Notes: generated from the letters alone by a model not told the origin. Positions 12,356 to 24,199 are shown, counted from the stretch's first letter. The stretch: DNA of 64,000 bases from Desmodesmus armatus (GCA_007449985.2 VIIQ02000130.1:1-64000), one strand, 5' to 3'. Numbers and translations: made by a program.

Positions 12356-14044
12356 ATGGCAGCCCAGCAGCCCAGCTCCCAGCAAGACGCTGCTGACCAG
12401 GCATGGGCGCTGCTGTTACAGCACCCCTGCCTGGCTGACGTGGCAGCATCTGCAGGTTGATGTGTGTATCACAAACCATGTATCAAGCAGTCCACCACCA
12501 TCTGGCGGGCCAGCTGCGGCTGAGTGTGTCAGCAGAGCATCATGGCGACAGCAAATCCTGCACCCATCCCCTGCATCCCTGGCTGAAGCGACACACCCCT
12601 CTGCTGAAGGCCCTCACCTTCAAGCAGGTCTCCGGACTGGAGTGCAGCAGACCCGAAAAGCAGCAGCAGATCGCACGGGTGGCAGCAGGGCTGCAAGCCG
12701 CAGGAGACAGCAGCCGGCCGCTGCGCCTCGCCAGCCTGACAGCCAACGTGTGTGCAAAGGTGCTGCTAGAAGCCCTGCCAACAGTAGGGTCCACTTTGAC
12801 GCAGCTTGAGCTGGGGCCGTTCTGTACTGACGAGCTACAGAAGTACCTCAATAGTAAGGCCAAGCCAGCAAGCAGCAGCAGCTCCTCCACCTCCAGCACC
12901 ACAACCAGCACAGCTCTATTTCCTGCACAGCCCGCATGCAATGCAGACCTCCCTGAACAAGTGGGGGCTGATACTACGGCAGATCCTCCTGATGCCGGTG
13001 CTGGTGCTGCAGTAGCAGCAACCGCAAGTGCAGCAGAAACTGGCCAAGCTTCAGGGGCCATACAGACGCATGCAGACCCCCAGCCCTTCGCAGCTGCTGC
13101 TGTGCTGGGCTCCCTGCCTGCATTGCACACCTTGGTGCTGCATGGCTATGCAGCCAACACCCTGCTGCCGGCGGTGCAGTCCTGCAGCCAGCTACACAAG
13201 CTGGAGCTGTGCAACCTGCTATGCGCCAAGGCCCAGCTGCTGCATGCACTGCCACCACAGCTGCAGGTGCGTGTCTGTGCTGACTGACCACACGTCCATA
13301 GCGGCCAGGTTGATCAGGACACTGGGTTGACTAGGGCACTATGCATGTACTTTTAGAAGCGCACCCGCATTGGTGCCACCACAGCTGCAGTGGCGTTTTG
13401 CACACAAGTTTGTTCTGACCGACCCCACATACATTATGGCTGGGTTGACCAGGGCACTGGGTACATTGGGACACTCTATGCATGTAGTCTCAGATGCGCA
13501 CCCGCATCGGTGCTGACTGGCCCAACGGACCCCATGACATGTAGTATGTGAAGGCTGGGTTTGCCTGACTGGGGCACTGCGCATGTACTCACGTATGCAC
13601 ACACGGTTTCTGCCCGCCCATGCTTGTGAGTCCGCAAGCAGAGGGGGTCAACCAGATAGGACATGCAGCCCCTGCAGCACAGCAGCACAAGGCTGCTGTC
13701 ATATGTGAGTCCTTACTCAACGTTGAGCAAGGGCGCCCACATGGCAGCAGCCTTGTGCTGCTGTGCTGCAGGGGCTGCATGTCCTATGGTAGACGCCAAT
13801 GACCCTAACTATATGCATCTTTTTGAAAAGAACCTCCCTAAAACACTAGGTGCAAAGGACAAAGGACACTGCCTACTAAAAAAACACCAAACTGCAGCCA
13901 TAGCGGTCTTTCCAGATACTGCATGATTAGGCCCTCTTGCCGTGTTGCACAGCCTTGTACTCCTGTGCTGCAGAATCTGGATAAGTTGCATGTGATAAAG
14001 AGAAAAAACATCAGCTGCACAAGCAGCCACTGCATCACTGTGTG

Positions 14045-14078
<34 letters not shown>

Positions 14079-17000
14079 AGGAGCTGCGTTTGTCATGTGA
14101 TGCTGACTACACCAGCTGGCAGCGCAAGATGCGCCAGCCTGTGCTGAGCCACCTGTCAGCCCTCACATGCCTCAGCTGCACAGGAGAGGGACTGTTTGCT
14201 GTGCAGGCCGACGAGGTGAGGGACTGAAGGGAATAACCTTTGACACAGAAGCCTTCTCTATGCTCCAAAGCACACCCTGTTGCCAGCTGCAGCCTATCTC
14301 CCCACCATAAGTGCAAAGTAAGCCCCCATCCCTAACCACCACCACCCTTCCCATCCACACACACATACGCTAACATCACATGCGGGTCTACTACGATGTA
14401 ACGTCTGTAAAACATGTGTGTCTCTCACTGTCTCACTTGCTGAACCACTATGCAACTCCCCATCTGTCTAGGTGCTGCCCCCCAACCTGGTGCAGCTGGT
14501 GGTGTCTGACTGCCCCAAGGCTACCCCCCTGCTGGCCCTCACACAGCTGCAGGTGTTGGCCATGCAGGCCAGCACCATGGACGCACACAACCTGCGACAG
14601 GTGAGTTGTCAACACCTGCAACAGGCAAAGTGGGACTGAGACTAGGTTGTTACCTCTCTGCTGCGGTTGGGAAAGTTGGCAGTTGAGGTGCCACGAGTTC
14701 ATGGCTGCAGTACGCGCAGATGGCAGCAGGAGGAGTAAGACTAGCCCCTCAGAACCTTGGCGAGGTTGGGTGAAGTGTGCACTTACGGTGCCACCAGCTG
14801 GCGGCTTTAGTGCGAGCAGAGGGCCAGCACCATGGACGCACACAACCTGCGACAGGTGAGCAGGCAGCGGGAGTGACTAGGTTGTTACCTCTCTGATGAG
14901 GTGGTAAGGTTGGCTGAAGTGTAAGCACGGCCGGCGCCTTCACTTCGCATCGCATTGAACCCCCTTTCGTCCTCGCCTGGTCTCCCGTTGCCCCACCCCA
15001 CAGCTGCGTGCGGTGCCCTGCATGAGTGCATCTGGGCTACGAGCGTGGCGGAACATGCAGGCCGTCAGTGCAGCATCACCAGGCTAGCCACTGGCACCCC
15101 ACACCAACTGGGGCAGGTTTTGCAGGTTCCTCCTTCTCATCACAACATGGCAAATTGCACAAGGTGCACCTCAGCCTACCCCCTCACCATCTTCCCCCTG
15201 CCTCCCTGTCTCTTGCAGCTGCGTGTGGGGCTTCCTGTGTTGCGTGAGGTGCAACTAGGCTACGAGAGGGCAACATGGAGGCCATCAGCTCAGCATCACC
15301 AGGCTGGCCAGCACTGGCGGAACTGATCAGGGGCCTGGACCTGAGGGTGTACCCAGGCCCACTGCCCGCACAGACCCTCAACCACCTGGCGCAACTGGGA
15401 GGGGGGCTCACACGGCTTGCGATATCAGGTGGGTCTTGCTGTGTTTGTAGTGTTTTTGACAGAGGTTTTGCTGTGTGAGGGCTTGTGCGTTTTAGGGGCG
15501 GGGTCTTGCTGGTCGGGGCAGTGCTTGTAGTGGAGGGGAGTGGTTCCTGCTACTTGGTGTTGTGCTTGTGGTGCTCAATCTGCGGTGTCGGGGTTTTACC
15601 TCGTTGATCAGGGGGCTGGACCTGAGGGTGTACCCAGGGCCCCTGCCTGCACAGACACTGAACCACCTGGCGCAGCTGGGAGTGGGGCTCACACGGCTCG
15701 CAATATCAGGTGGGTCTGTGCTTTATGTGTGTCGACAGAGGGTTGCACTTGTGTGTGGTGGGGGGGGTCCTGCTGGTCGGGTTAGTGCTTGTGGTGGAGG
15801 GGTCTTGCTACTTTGTGTGGTGGTTCCAGGGCTCAAGCTGCGGTGCCAGAGTTTTACTTGTTGTGGGTGTACCCAGGCCCACTGCCTGCACAGACACTCC
15901 ATCACCTGGCGCAACTGGGATCAGGGCTCACACGGCTCGCAATATCATGTGGGTCTGTGCTTTATGTGTGTCGACAGAGGGTTGCACTTGTGTGTGGTGG
16001 GGGGGGGGTCTGCTGGTCGGGTTAGTGCTTGTGGTGGAGGGGTCTTGCTACTTTGTGTGGTGGTTCCAGGGCTCAAGCTGCGATGCCAGAGTTTTACTTG
16101 TTGTGGGTGTACCCAGGCCCACTGCCTGCGCAGACCCTCAACCACCTGGCGCAACTGGGAGGGGGGCTGACACGGCTCGCTATATCAGGTGGGTTTGTGG
16201 TGTGAGACACTTTGACTGTGTGTGTTGCCAGTGGGTATGGATGTGTATGGGGGAAGAAGGAGGCAGGGGGTCCTGCTGATTGTGGTGGTGCTTGTGGTGG
16301 AGGGGGGGTCCTGCTATTGGTGTGGTGCTTGCGGTGCTCAAGCTGCGGTGTCAGGGGTTCATATGTTGTGGCCACAGGATTCACGTTCAACGTGCCCAGT
16401 GGGCGCCCCAGGGGTGTTGGTGCCAGCCTCAGCAGCGCTCTATTGCATGTTGTTCTGTGTGTTGTATGTTGTGCCCGCAGGGATTCAGCGTTCACGTTCA
16501 GGCCACTCCTGTTGGGTCGGGTGCCAGCCTCAGCAGCACGGTGACAGCAAGATGCATGTTGTCGTTATGTGTCGCTTGTCATGCCTGCAGGGTTCAGCGT
16601 TCAGGTCCAAGCCACCCCTGCAGTGTTTGGCAGCATGCTGGGCCGCCTGTCAGGGCTGCAGGAGCTGAAGCTGGCCTACCTGCGCTTCACGGACCAGCCG
16701 ATGCACCCTGAGGGACCACCTCCCCACACACCTGCTGTTCTCGGCCTTGGACCACAGGTAGCAGCAGCAGCAGCAGCAGCAGGGGGACAGGCTACAGCCA
16801 GCACGAGGGTTGCAACAGCAGCAACACCTGAACTAGCCCCTGCAAGAGATGCTGAGAGTGGTGATGAGTCACCAACCAAGCACAAGGCGACCACCAGCAG
16901 CAATGACAGCAAAAGCAGCAGCAGCAGCGCCATGGATGGCACCGTGTTGCTCATGCAGCAGGTTGCGGCCCTGCCGGCCCTCACCAGCGTCAGCATACAC

Positions 17001-17300
17001 AGCATGGCACTGACAGGGCCCCCTGTGGCGACCCTAGCAGCTGCAGGGTGTCGACTAACTGCCTTGCAGTTGAATGAGTGTGACCTGTGTGATGCTGACG
17101 TGGCATTGCTGGCGGGCCGGGTGACGGGCCTGCGGCGGCTGGCGCTGAATTGGAACTTTGGTGTGAAGAGCCAGGGGCTGGGGTGTCTGAGTGAGCTGAG
17201 GGGGTTGAGGGAGCTGCATGTGTGCTGTGGCACGACGCGGCATGAGACGGTGTTGGCTGACTTGCAGAGGCTGCTGCCTGGTTTGGTGGCAGTCTCGTAG
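12356..17300 (+). CDS. F-box-like leucine-rich-repeat protein with frame breaks
   Basis: ATG 12356 opens a frame ending ALLLQHPCLADVAASAG-stop. The expected continuation (CRLMCVSQTMYQAVHHHLAG) lies one frame over from about 12451, so the F-box-like region is broken by an apparent 1-nt shift. The main exon then runs to 13266. In-phase exons follow at 14081-14215 (ELRLSCDADYTSW), 14472-14600 (VLPPNLVQLVVSDCPKATPL), 15219-15428 and 16591-17300, with stop TAG at 17298-17300. The 15219-15428 exon also needs a 1-nt shift between VQLGYER and GNMEAISSASPGW. The last exon has an Ala run, a Ser/Lys-rich linker and LRR strands (VTGLRRLALNWNF, LSELRGLRELHV). The role is inferred as an SCF substrate adaptor. 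The two shifts may be sequencing errors, but duplicated, stop-containing exon copies nearby favour decay. Confidence 0.6.
13656..13787. repeat. perfect 43-bp inverted repeat (intronic hairpin)
   Basis: Bases 13656-13698 (starting ATAGGACATGCAGCCC) are matched by their exact reverse complement at 13745-13787. The 46-base loop contains a smaller 12-base palindrome, CTCAACGTTGAG. It lies in the large intron between the first and second LRR exons. Transcribed, it would form a long stable hairpin, a possible MITE or small-RNA precursor. Confidence 0.85.
14567..14860 (+). repeat. duplicated exon 3'-edge plus donor (LRR gene)
   Basis: The end of the third LRR exon with its donor (GCCAGCACCATGGACGCACA followed by ACCTGCGACAG and GTGAG, about 14567-14605) recurs intact at about 14822-14860. 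The accompanying ACTAGGTTGTTACCTCTCTG is also repeated (about 14640 and 14875). The second copy has no in-phase acceptor and is intronic. Confidence 0.8.
15324..16190 (+). repeat. array of four LRR exon 3'-edge copies
   Basis: The exon ending GLDLRVYPGPLPAQTLNHL then LAQLG and TRLAIS with GTGGGT donor (15324-15428) recurs at about 15605-15711, 15865-15948 and 16105-16188. The third and fourth copies are truncated at the 5' side. From about 15700 to 16180 the unit is a nearly identical 240-bp tandem repeat. Each copy keeps the donor region except the third, where ATCAGGTGGGT has become ATCATGTGGGT. Confidence 0.85.
16376..16620 (+). repeat. three tandem copies of an LRR exon 5'-edge
   Basis: An AG acceptor followed by G-F-(T/S)-(F/V)-x-V occurs three times, about 105-110 bp apart: FTFNVPSGRPRGVGASLSS after 16379, FSVHVQATPVGSGASLSS after 16485, and FSVQVQATPAVFGSMLGRL after 16590. 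Only the last continues into the open terminal exon. The first two are acceptor-side duplicates. Confidence 0.75.
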
Positions 17301-18880
17301 CGTGGCGTTGGTTTTTCTTTGTGTTGTAACAGTAGTGGGTGATGGTCTGCTGACACGCCACGCATATTGGTTTTCAGCAAGCTCAGTGTCTCACACACTA
17401 GCAGACTGGGTTGTGTCTCATGGAGTGGTGTTGCCTGCTTTTGTGTGCGTGTGGATTTGGGGGAGGGCTGCATGTGTGCTGCAGTGCAGCGAAACCACAC
17501 ATGAGACGAGGCAGTGTTGGTGACCTGCACCTAGTGTTGCCTGGGTCGGCGGCAGGTTGACGGCAAATCATATGGGAGCATGAGGCTGCATTGCAGGAAC
17601 CACTATCTCTCACCTTTCACCCTCCGCTTGATTGGGTGTGACGGAGATCGCAGGACTCTCTTGGCTGTGCTTGTTGACCTACGCGTGCACCTGCTATCGC
17701 CTGGTTGGTGGCAGGACAAGTGTGACAAGTGTGGCAGGGCAGTGAGGTTGTGCTGGCTGACCTGCACTAGCTGGTGCCCTGGTGGTGGTGACGGCCTTGA
17801 AGCTAGTTGCTACGACGTTGGAAGTGTCGACGTATCCTTCGTTGACTGGATACCAGCAGTCGGTCACATGTATGGAAGCGTAGCAAAGTTGAGCCTGAGT
17901 TGAGCGACAGTTGGCCCGCATGAGTTGAAGGTTGCGTGGGTGATACTTTGGGTGGGGTGTGGATTGTGTGCTTTTGCCTGGTGTTGATTTGTGTCCAGGG
18001 GGAGCTGCCCGGGGGGTCCTGGGATGCGTGTACATATGTGCACAAATGCAACCACCGGCTCACGGGGCGCCAACCCTAGCAGGAGTTTTGTCCACACATC
18101 CAGCGGTAGTAGGGGTGCAATTTACTGTTGTACCATATTGGGCGGCGCACGCGGTGTGGCGGCGCATGGCACATGTAGGGGTCAGTGTATCATGCATTGG
18201 CTGCACAGCACTGCTGCAGTTGCTGCTTGCTTGCTGCCTGCAGGTCCGCTTGACAAATGGGACTTGTAAGTTGCCTTGTGCGTTGACATGGCAAGGCTTG
18301 CAGCCGGGCTTGCATGTGTTGCTGATACACGTGGACAGTGCACAGTTGAATGCATCAAATTTTGTCTCGAATTTCAATCTAATTCAAACGCACATATGGT
18401 GATGGTATGTGCGTTGTGCCGGGTGAGATCGCAGTTGTCTTAGCAGGTACTGCCAGGTACAGGTGCCAGGCTGGTAGATGCTGGCAAACGGGACCCTGTC
18501 TACCTCGCGTTTGCTGATGAGTGCTGCCTCGCCTTCTTGGTCATCCACTACTAGGGAGCGCTCTCCAAGGGATGCTATAACAAAGACCTGGCGCACAAGC
18601 CCGTTGAAGTTCATGAGCATGGCTGGATACACACGGCCGACCGCAACCACAAGCGGCATATGACACATTCAGCTTCACATGCGATATCACTTTGATGGCA
18701 GGGGATGGCAGGGAAAGCAAGCAATAGCCTGTCCATTCAATAACAACGTTGAAGTTTCGAACGAACGTATCGATCTGTATCCGTCCGAGACAGTGATAGT
18801 TTAGTCAGTATCGCTCTGGTTCACTGATTATTACTGTTCTGATCACATCCGTAGTCTTTGCGGGTGTCCCAGCTGTCAGA
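17301..18880 (+). pseudogene. degenerate copies of LRR terminal-exon end
   Basis: No intact gene. About 17465-17555 repeats the GCATGTGTGCTG...CATGAGACG...TTGGCTGACTTGCAG end of the terminal LRR exon in decayed form. Weaker copies occur at about 17655-17715 and 17735-17800 (TGTGCTGGCTGACCTGCACTAG). The interval from about 17640 on is matched by 23640-24100 in the downstream duplicate. The last ~120 bp before 18881 presumably hold the ZIP promoter; no clear element was recognised. Confidence 0.6.
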
Positions 18881-19194
18881 ATGGATGCCCAGCACTCAGC
18901 AGCAGCAGCAGCAGGAGCAGCAGCATCAAACATGGGGCAAGCATTTGCGCTTAGTGCCATAGCTGGGTTTTGTGTCCTTATCGGGGCAAGTGTTGTGTTT
19001 TCTCTTTCGATGCGTCACGTCAAGCTGCTGTGGGCCTCTCTGGCCTTGGCAGCATTGATGATGATTATATCCTTCACTGAGGTGAGCCTGACTTGAGTTA
19101 TAGAACACTAAGCTTGAGTTGAGACATTGCAGTCGTGCACAGAATGTTTCAGCAGATTGATTGAGGTTGTGTCAAACGTGGCTGCAGTAGAGCT

Positions 19195-19228
<34 letters not shown>

Positions 19229-22020
19229 GCCTGCCTGCTTCAAAGCCGGTACTCCTGCCCGCCTGTCAAGATGCAGCTTCCCTCAACCATGTGTCCTGCA
19301 GGTGATGACACAGAATGAAACAGACTTTGACAAACGTGGCTATGGCAGGGGACGACCCTGCAGCTGTCCTTTACTTACTTGGTGAGCAGCTGCTACCACT
19401 GCCGGTCTGGTGTGCTGGGGCCCAGGTTTCAGCCAGTGGTTTCAGCTTTGCTCACTACTAGAGAATGTCCCAGGGGCAACAGGAGAGAGCTGGAACCCTT
19501 TTGTGGCACAAGCCATGAGGGGCAGGCACAAAGGGGCAATGGCGAGCATTCAACTCGACAGGAAGAACATGAGATGTCATTGTTCATGCTTGCCAAGTGG
19601 CTCCTCACTCTAGCAGGCCCTTGGTCTCTTCTCTCTCTTCTGCAGTTTCTGCATGACCTCCTGCCAATTGCCTTGCAAATCTCTGCAGGCAATCCTTGCC
19701 GGTGTCGCCCTGTGCCATGCCCTGGACCCATGGGTTGCTGACTTCATCATGCGGCTGGCCGCTAAGTTTGCGCAGTATCGCCACAGCCGCACGCTCAGCC
19801 AGCGCAGCTGCCCCAACTGCTTGCCAGATGTAGAGATGTGCGACAGGCCTGGCAAAAAAAGCTCCCGGCCCTGCCCTCACCCTGCGCCCGACTGCCAAGG
19901 CCCATGCAAGCTGGTGCCGAGGGCGCCCGAACCCGCAGGAACCTACAACTCAGATGTCGAGGAGGCAGGATCTGTTCAGACGGCCCTTATTGATACAAGC
20001 AGGACACCTGGAGTTTCATCGGCATCACCGCAACTGGAGCCACCCTTTACTGGGGACCGAGGAGAGTCCTTATGGAGTCTTGCAGACACCACCGGCGTGG
20101 AGGCTCACGACAGGTATGGGGGCATTATGTTCATGTCTGCTGGGTGTGCATTGGATGTCGCAAACTCTTGATTCTTGCAATATGAAATAACTACACCTAA
20201 CTAAACAGGTGCATCACCCAACCCCAACAACCAGCACATGCCACCGTCACTGCCGGACTGTTCTCCTTAGCAGTCAGCAGTACGCCACCTCAAACTACTA
20301 GCAGATGCCGCTTGTCCTCAGCAGTCAGCACACGACTGCAGCACTCGTTGGGTGGCGCTGTCACTGTCACATGCAGCGAATTTACACCTGTCCTGCACAG
20401 AGGCTGTACCAAGTATGTAGCTAGTCCGCCGCCCTCTGACCTACCGCTGATCATGCGCAAAACCTGACCGCTGCGCATGTCTGCAGGCACCTGTTTCCAG
20501 CCACTGAGCTTCTGACTGACGAGGACAGCACCCACTTAGTGCGCGTCAGCATCACAGTGTGGCTGGCACTTACTGTACACAACATCCCTGAGGGCCTTGC
20601 CACGTTTGTTGGGTACGTTTGCATGGGCACCTTCATTGAGTTAGCGCAAGTGCAGGCACTGGCCCCAGCATCAACTTGGATGGTTGATGCATTGGGTGGA
20701 TGCACTCCCTGTGTCTACACACCAGCACTTTTAACTCCCACTGATGTGTCGCTGCTTCAACCAGGACATGCCAGCACACACCAGGAGTCAGTGTGCACAA
20801 CTGCACGCACTGGCTCTAGAATTGTCAAACCTGAGCGTATCTTGATGTCTGTTGAAGCATCCTGCACCAAGTGCCTTTCCCTGATTTGTGTCTGTACCAT
20901 GCGTGACAGTGCTGCGCTTGGTACTGCATCAGGCTCCGTGCCAACCTGTGGCTGCGTACCTTCAGTGAACGTGCTGTTCAACCATCTTTGCACGGAATGC
21001 TGACAGCTGGTCGATGCTGTGTTGATTCTGGTTCTGCAGGTACATGTCGAGCCCACACCTTGGCATGACAGATGCAGTTCTTAGTGCATCACACAACATC
21101 GCAGGTGCGTTGCATGGAATTTGCCAGCACGTATCAGCACGCCCACCCCCCCCCCCAGTGTGTTGCTTCATCGGCCAGGACAAGGGTGCCCAGCACACAG
21201 GCACAACCCATGTTGCTGCAGCAGCACATGCCAGCACACCTCAAGATTGTCAGCACACAAGCGCTGGTGGTGTGCTGGGCTGTTGCTGTTGGGGGTAATG
21301 CAACGGACAAAATTTGTACACTGCCTTGTCAAGTGAGCATTCCACCTGGGACTGAGCAGTGAAAGCCTGAATGGTGCAGCCGCTGCGTGCCTGTCGTTCC
21401 ATCCGCCTGCCTCCTTTCCTGCCTTCCTTCCTGCCTGCTTGTGATCCACACAGAGGGTATTGCGCTGGGTGTCCCCATCTTCTTTGCTACCGGCAGCAAG
21501 TGGAAAGCGGTTGCATGGGCTGCGGCCAGCGGCGTGTTTCAGCCGATCGGAGCGCTCCTGGGCATGGCGGTGCACCCCTCCGGACACCTCCACCCTGTTG
21601 TATCGTGCTTGTGAGTGCATCCTGACTTGGGGGATGGCTACTGGCATCACAGAGAGCCCCTGCATTTGCCCTCCTATTGCGTGTATCTCTCATGACTAAA
21701 AGGCCCGGTTGCTTGCACTTACAGCTGGTGTACCAGGCATTCTGGCGGAGAAGGGTGTGCAGTGTGCATGTCCCAGTCTTGCGACCCTCAAGTTACAAGC
21801 CCAGTGACCATGTTGACAGGTGGACTACTGCTGTTTGTGCTGTGTGTGTGTGCCCTGCAGCATCATGGCAGTGGTTGCAGGGGTCATGACTGGCATGTTG
21901 CTCCGAGAGCTACTGCCACGCGTCCCTGCCGGTGACCCTACGCGCAGACACTTACTTGTGGAGCTGTACGGTGGCATGGCCTTCACATGCTTCCTTCACG
22001 TGCTTTTGAATGAGTGGTGA
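18881..22020 (+). CDS. ZIP-family metal transporter, copy 1 (divergent metal site)
   Basis: Seven exons are in phase: 18881-19081, 19349-19381, 19689-20113, 20487-20612, 21040-21104, 21454-21610 and 21861-22020, giving 388 aa. The ZIP family moves Zn2+/Fe2+/Mn2+ into the cytosol across eight helices. Visible are TM1-2 ([34 protein letters not shown]), a long hydrophilic loop in exon 3 ([15 protein letters not shown] onward), the TM4 motif VHNIPEG and the TM5 motif ASHNIA/EG, then [18 protein letters not shown]. Compared with the downstream copy, the TM5 Pro is Ala, AIAIHN is LSASHN, and the AEP motif of the next helix is FQP. Exon 2 stays in frame only with the acceptor at 19348; the acceptor homologous to copy 2 (19301) gives an 80-nt, frame-breaking exon. 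The protein is probably functionally altered or relaxing. Confidence 0.88.
19197..19226. repeat. poly-C tract (30 C)
   Basis: A 30-base C run in intron 1 of ZIP copy 1. It is absent from the same intron of copy 2, so it arose or was lost after the duplication. Confidence 0.9.
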
Positions 22021-23397
22021 AAACAGCCTGCCCAGAGTGAGAATACCTTCGGTCACCACCGGATACCAGGCGCGAATGGTACTGCGCGGTCTGTGGCAAA
22101 GCGCGATTGAGTGAGTGCCTTGTTGTTATGGAGCATGTTGTCATGGAGTGCGCGTGGCAAGCTCCAAGTGGGCAATGTGCCTGTCGTCAGGGGTTGTGTT
22201 CGTGCGCATCGTTTGTGCCTGATACAAGATCATTCAAGTTGGTAGCTTGGCTACCAATTGAGCGACCAATATGGCAGCGTGCAGCTCTCACTTGACCTTC
22301 AAGGATGCTGATGTGCAGCGAGCACGTCTGGTTCAGCATCCCCAATGATTTCTACCAGATGCTAGCAGCACCCTGGGCCAGGGATATCACGGACGTCGTC
22401 TGGGTGGGTTGAGACCAGCGCCGCATGGTTGCAGCTTGGCAGCTGTGACATGTGTGATTGTTGGGTCAGTACAGCATTTCTGGCAGCGGTTGTGGTGGTT
22501 GGGTGCCATGCTACGCCATGCGTGCGTTTTGATGCACCAGTTGTGCATCAGTAGGTCGCATGGAGTCATGGTCAGCATGACATGGGGCGTGTGACAAGCA
22601 GCCCAAGGCAATATTTGCAGCTGCGTAAATGTTTGCAACGTATCACTGAACACTGGTCAGTGGCTCGCCTTCATTGTCAGGTGCCGCCCCGGCAAGCCCA
22701 GGATGAATTTTGCCGAGAAAGGGATTGCTTCTGTGGTGCGCAGGTGCAACCCACAGTATGGCGGTTGAAGCCCGAGTAGACTTGCATGGGCTGCAGTCAA
22801 CAGGCAAGCACTGTGTTGCATATCTGTCTGTCTTGTTTTTGCGTTTCCTGTATGCTCTGTCATCCTCCATGTGCTGTTCTGTTAAGTCAACGCAGTGGTA
22901 CTGCAGTCGGTCAATCACAATGGGTTCGTTTTTTGCAGCAGGATGGTTTCTTGCACCATCCTGGCGTTGTAGATCTGTGAATACTATGAATCTGCAGGTT
23001 CCTCATTGTGGCCGTTGGGCAGTGATGCCTGTCTGATGCTGCATCCTCAGTATTTTTTTGACCCCTTCAAGCCTCACAAATGTGCCTTGCAAGTACCATT
23101 GACTTCACTGGCTTGACATGCACTGCTTGTTGTGTCAGAGTTCCGCCCCGCCCAATCACCACACAATAAAATGTGGTGCTGGATCTGAGCCTGTCTGTGA
23201 TCATGTTTCAGCCCGATTTTGCCTTGCGGCGTGTGCTGCTGCTTTAGCACTGTTTTGTGCTGGCCACAAAGGTGTCACCACACCGTGCTGCGTGTCGTGT
23301 ACCTTGCACCTGGAAGGTTTAGGGTTCACAGGACGGTCCTCCTCTTTGGGTCAGTAGTGTGCACAACCAATGCATGGTGCTCCCCCTTGTCATAACA

Positions 23398-23572
23398 AGG
23401 TTGCAGAGCCGCGGCCGGCGCTCAACTGGAATGTCGGTGTGGAAAGCCAGGGACTGCCAGTGGGTTGTTTGAGTGAGCTGAGGGGTTTGAGGGAGCTGCA
23501 TGTGTGCAGCGGCACGATGCGGCATAGGGCCGTTTTGGCTGGCCTGCAGTCGCAGTCCGTTGCGTGGGGCTA
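23398..23572 (+). pseudogene. truncated LRR terminal-exon copy
   Basis: Reads RPALNWNVGVESQGLPVGCL then SELRGLRELHVCSGTMRH before a TAG at 23570-23572. This is a diverged copy of the last ~60 residues of the 16591-17300 exon, with a small insertion (PV). No 5' part of the gene is present, so it marks the 5' boundary of unit B rather than a gene. Confidence 0.8.
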
Positions 23573-24199
23573 GTTACTGGTGTGGGTGTTGACTGGAAGG
23601 CAGCAATGGAAGGCAGCACACCACCGGTTGACCTGCATGTGCAGGTGCACCTGCTATCGCCTGGGTTGGCGGCAGCTTGTTGGCAATGAGCAGTGGGGCT
23701 GTGCTGGCTGCACTGCACTAGCTGGTGCCCTGGTGGTTGTGGTGACCTTGCAGCTTGTTGCTGTGACGTCAAAACGTGTTGATTGTGTGAAGAAGGAGAT
23801 CGTCTCCTTGAGTCAAGGACCGAATACCAGGTACACAGTCACATGTTTGGAAATCCAGCAAAGTTGCGCAACAGTGGCCGCCATGAGTTGCTAGATGCTC
23901 AGTCAGCAGTGTGATGATTAGCTAGGTGCTAGGCCTAGCAGATGTTTTGCCGAGACTTCTGACGGTAGCATGGCTGCAAAAGCCCTTCTAGGAATGCCAA
24001 TGTACCACCATTTTTGATGGCGCATGGTGCACAGCGGCGCATGGCACATGTACCAGTGGAGTCAGTGTATTATGTGTTTGATCGTGTGTGGTGCACAGCA
24101 CCATAGCAGTACCCACAAACTAAGCAGGCTGCTTAGAACGTATGAACGCATGAGGCTTGTCAAAGGGCTTTCATGCGTTACTGTGACGGTGTACATCAT

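Larger units (their letters stand above)
17100..23399 (+). repeat. tandem segmental duplication, unit A
   Basis: Unit A contains the LRR gene's 3' end and its debris, the first ZIP transporter and about 1.4 kb downstream. Each landmark has a counterpart in unit B in the same order: ALNWNFGVKSQGL (17143) with ALNWNVGVESQGL (23421); CACCTGCTATCGCCTGG (17689/23648); GGCGCATGGCACATGTA (18161/24035); ZIP ATG (18881/25052); GACTTGCATGGG (22780/28659); GTTGTGTCAG (23130/28967); TGTGCTGGC (23258/29096). Spacing is about 5.8-6.3 kb. Confidence 0.85.

Noticed and set aside
12540..13130. 196-residue open frame antisense to the LRR gene
   Set aside because: Composition mirrors the sense strand and there is no motif. 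The sense exon joins in phase to LRR exons.
15002..15090. Exon candidate beginning LRAVPCMSASGLRA
   Set aside because: It is a copy of the 15219 exon 5' edge that runs into a TAG. Treated as a duplicate rather than a used exon.
19302..19381. Exon 2 of ZIP copy 1 using the acceptor equivalent to copy 2
   Set aside because: It gives 80 nt and breaks the frame. The alternative acceptor at 19348 gives 33 nt and an intact 388-residue protein.
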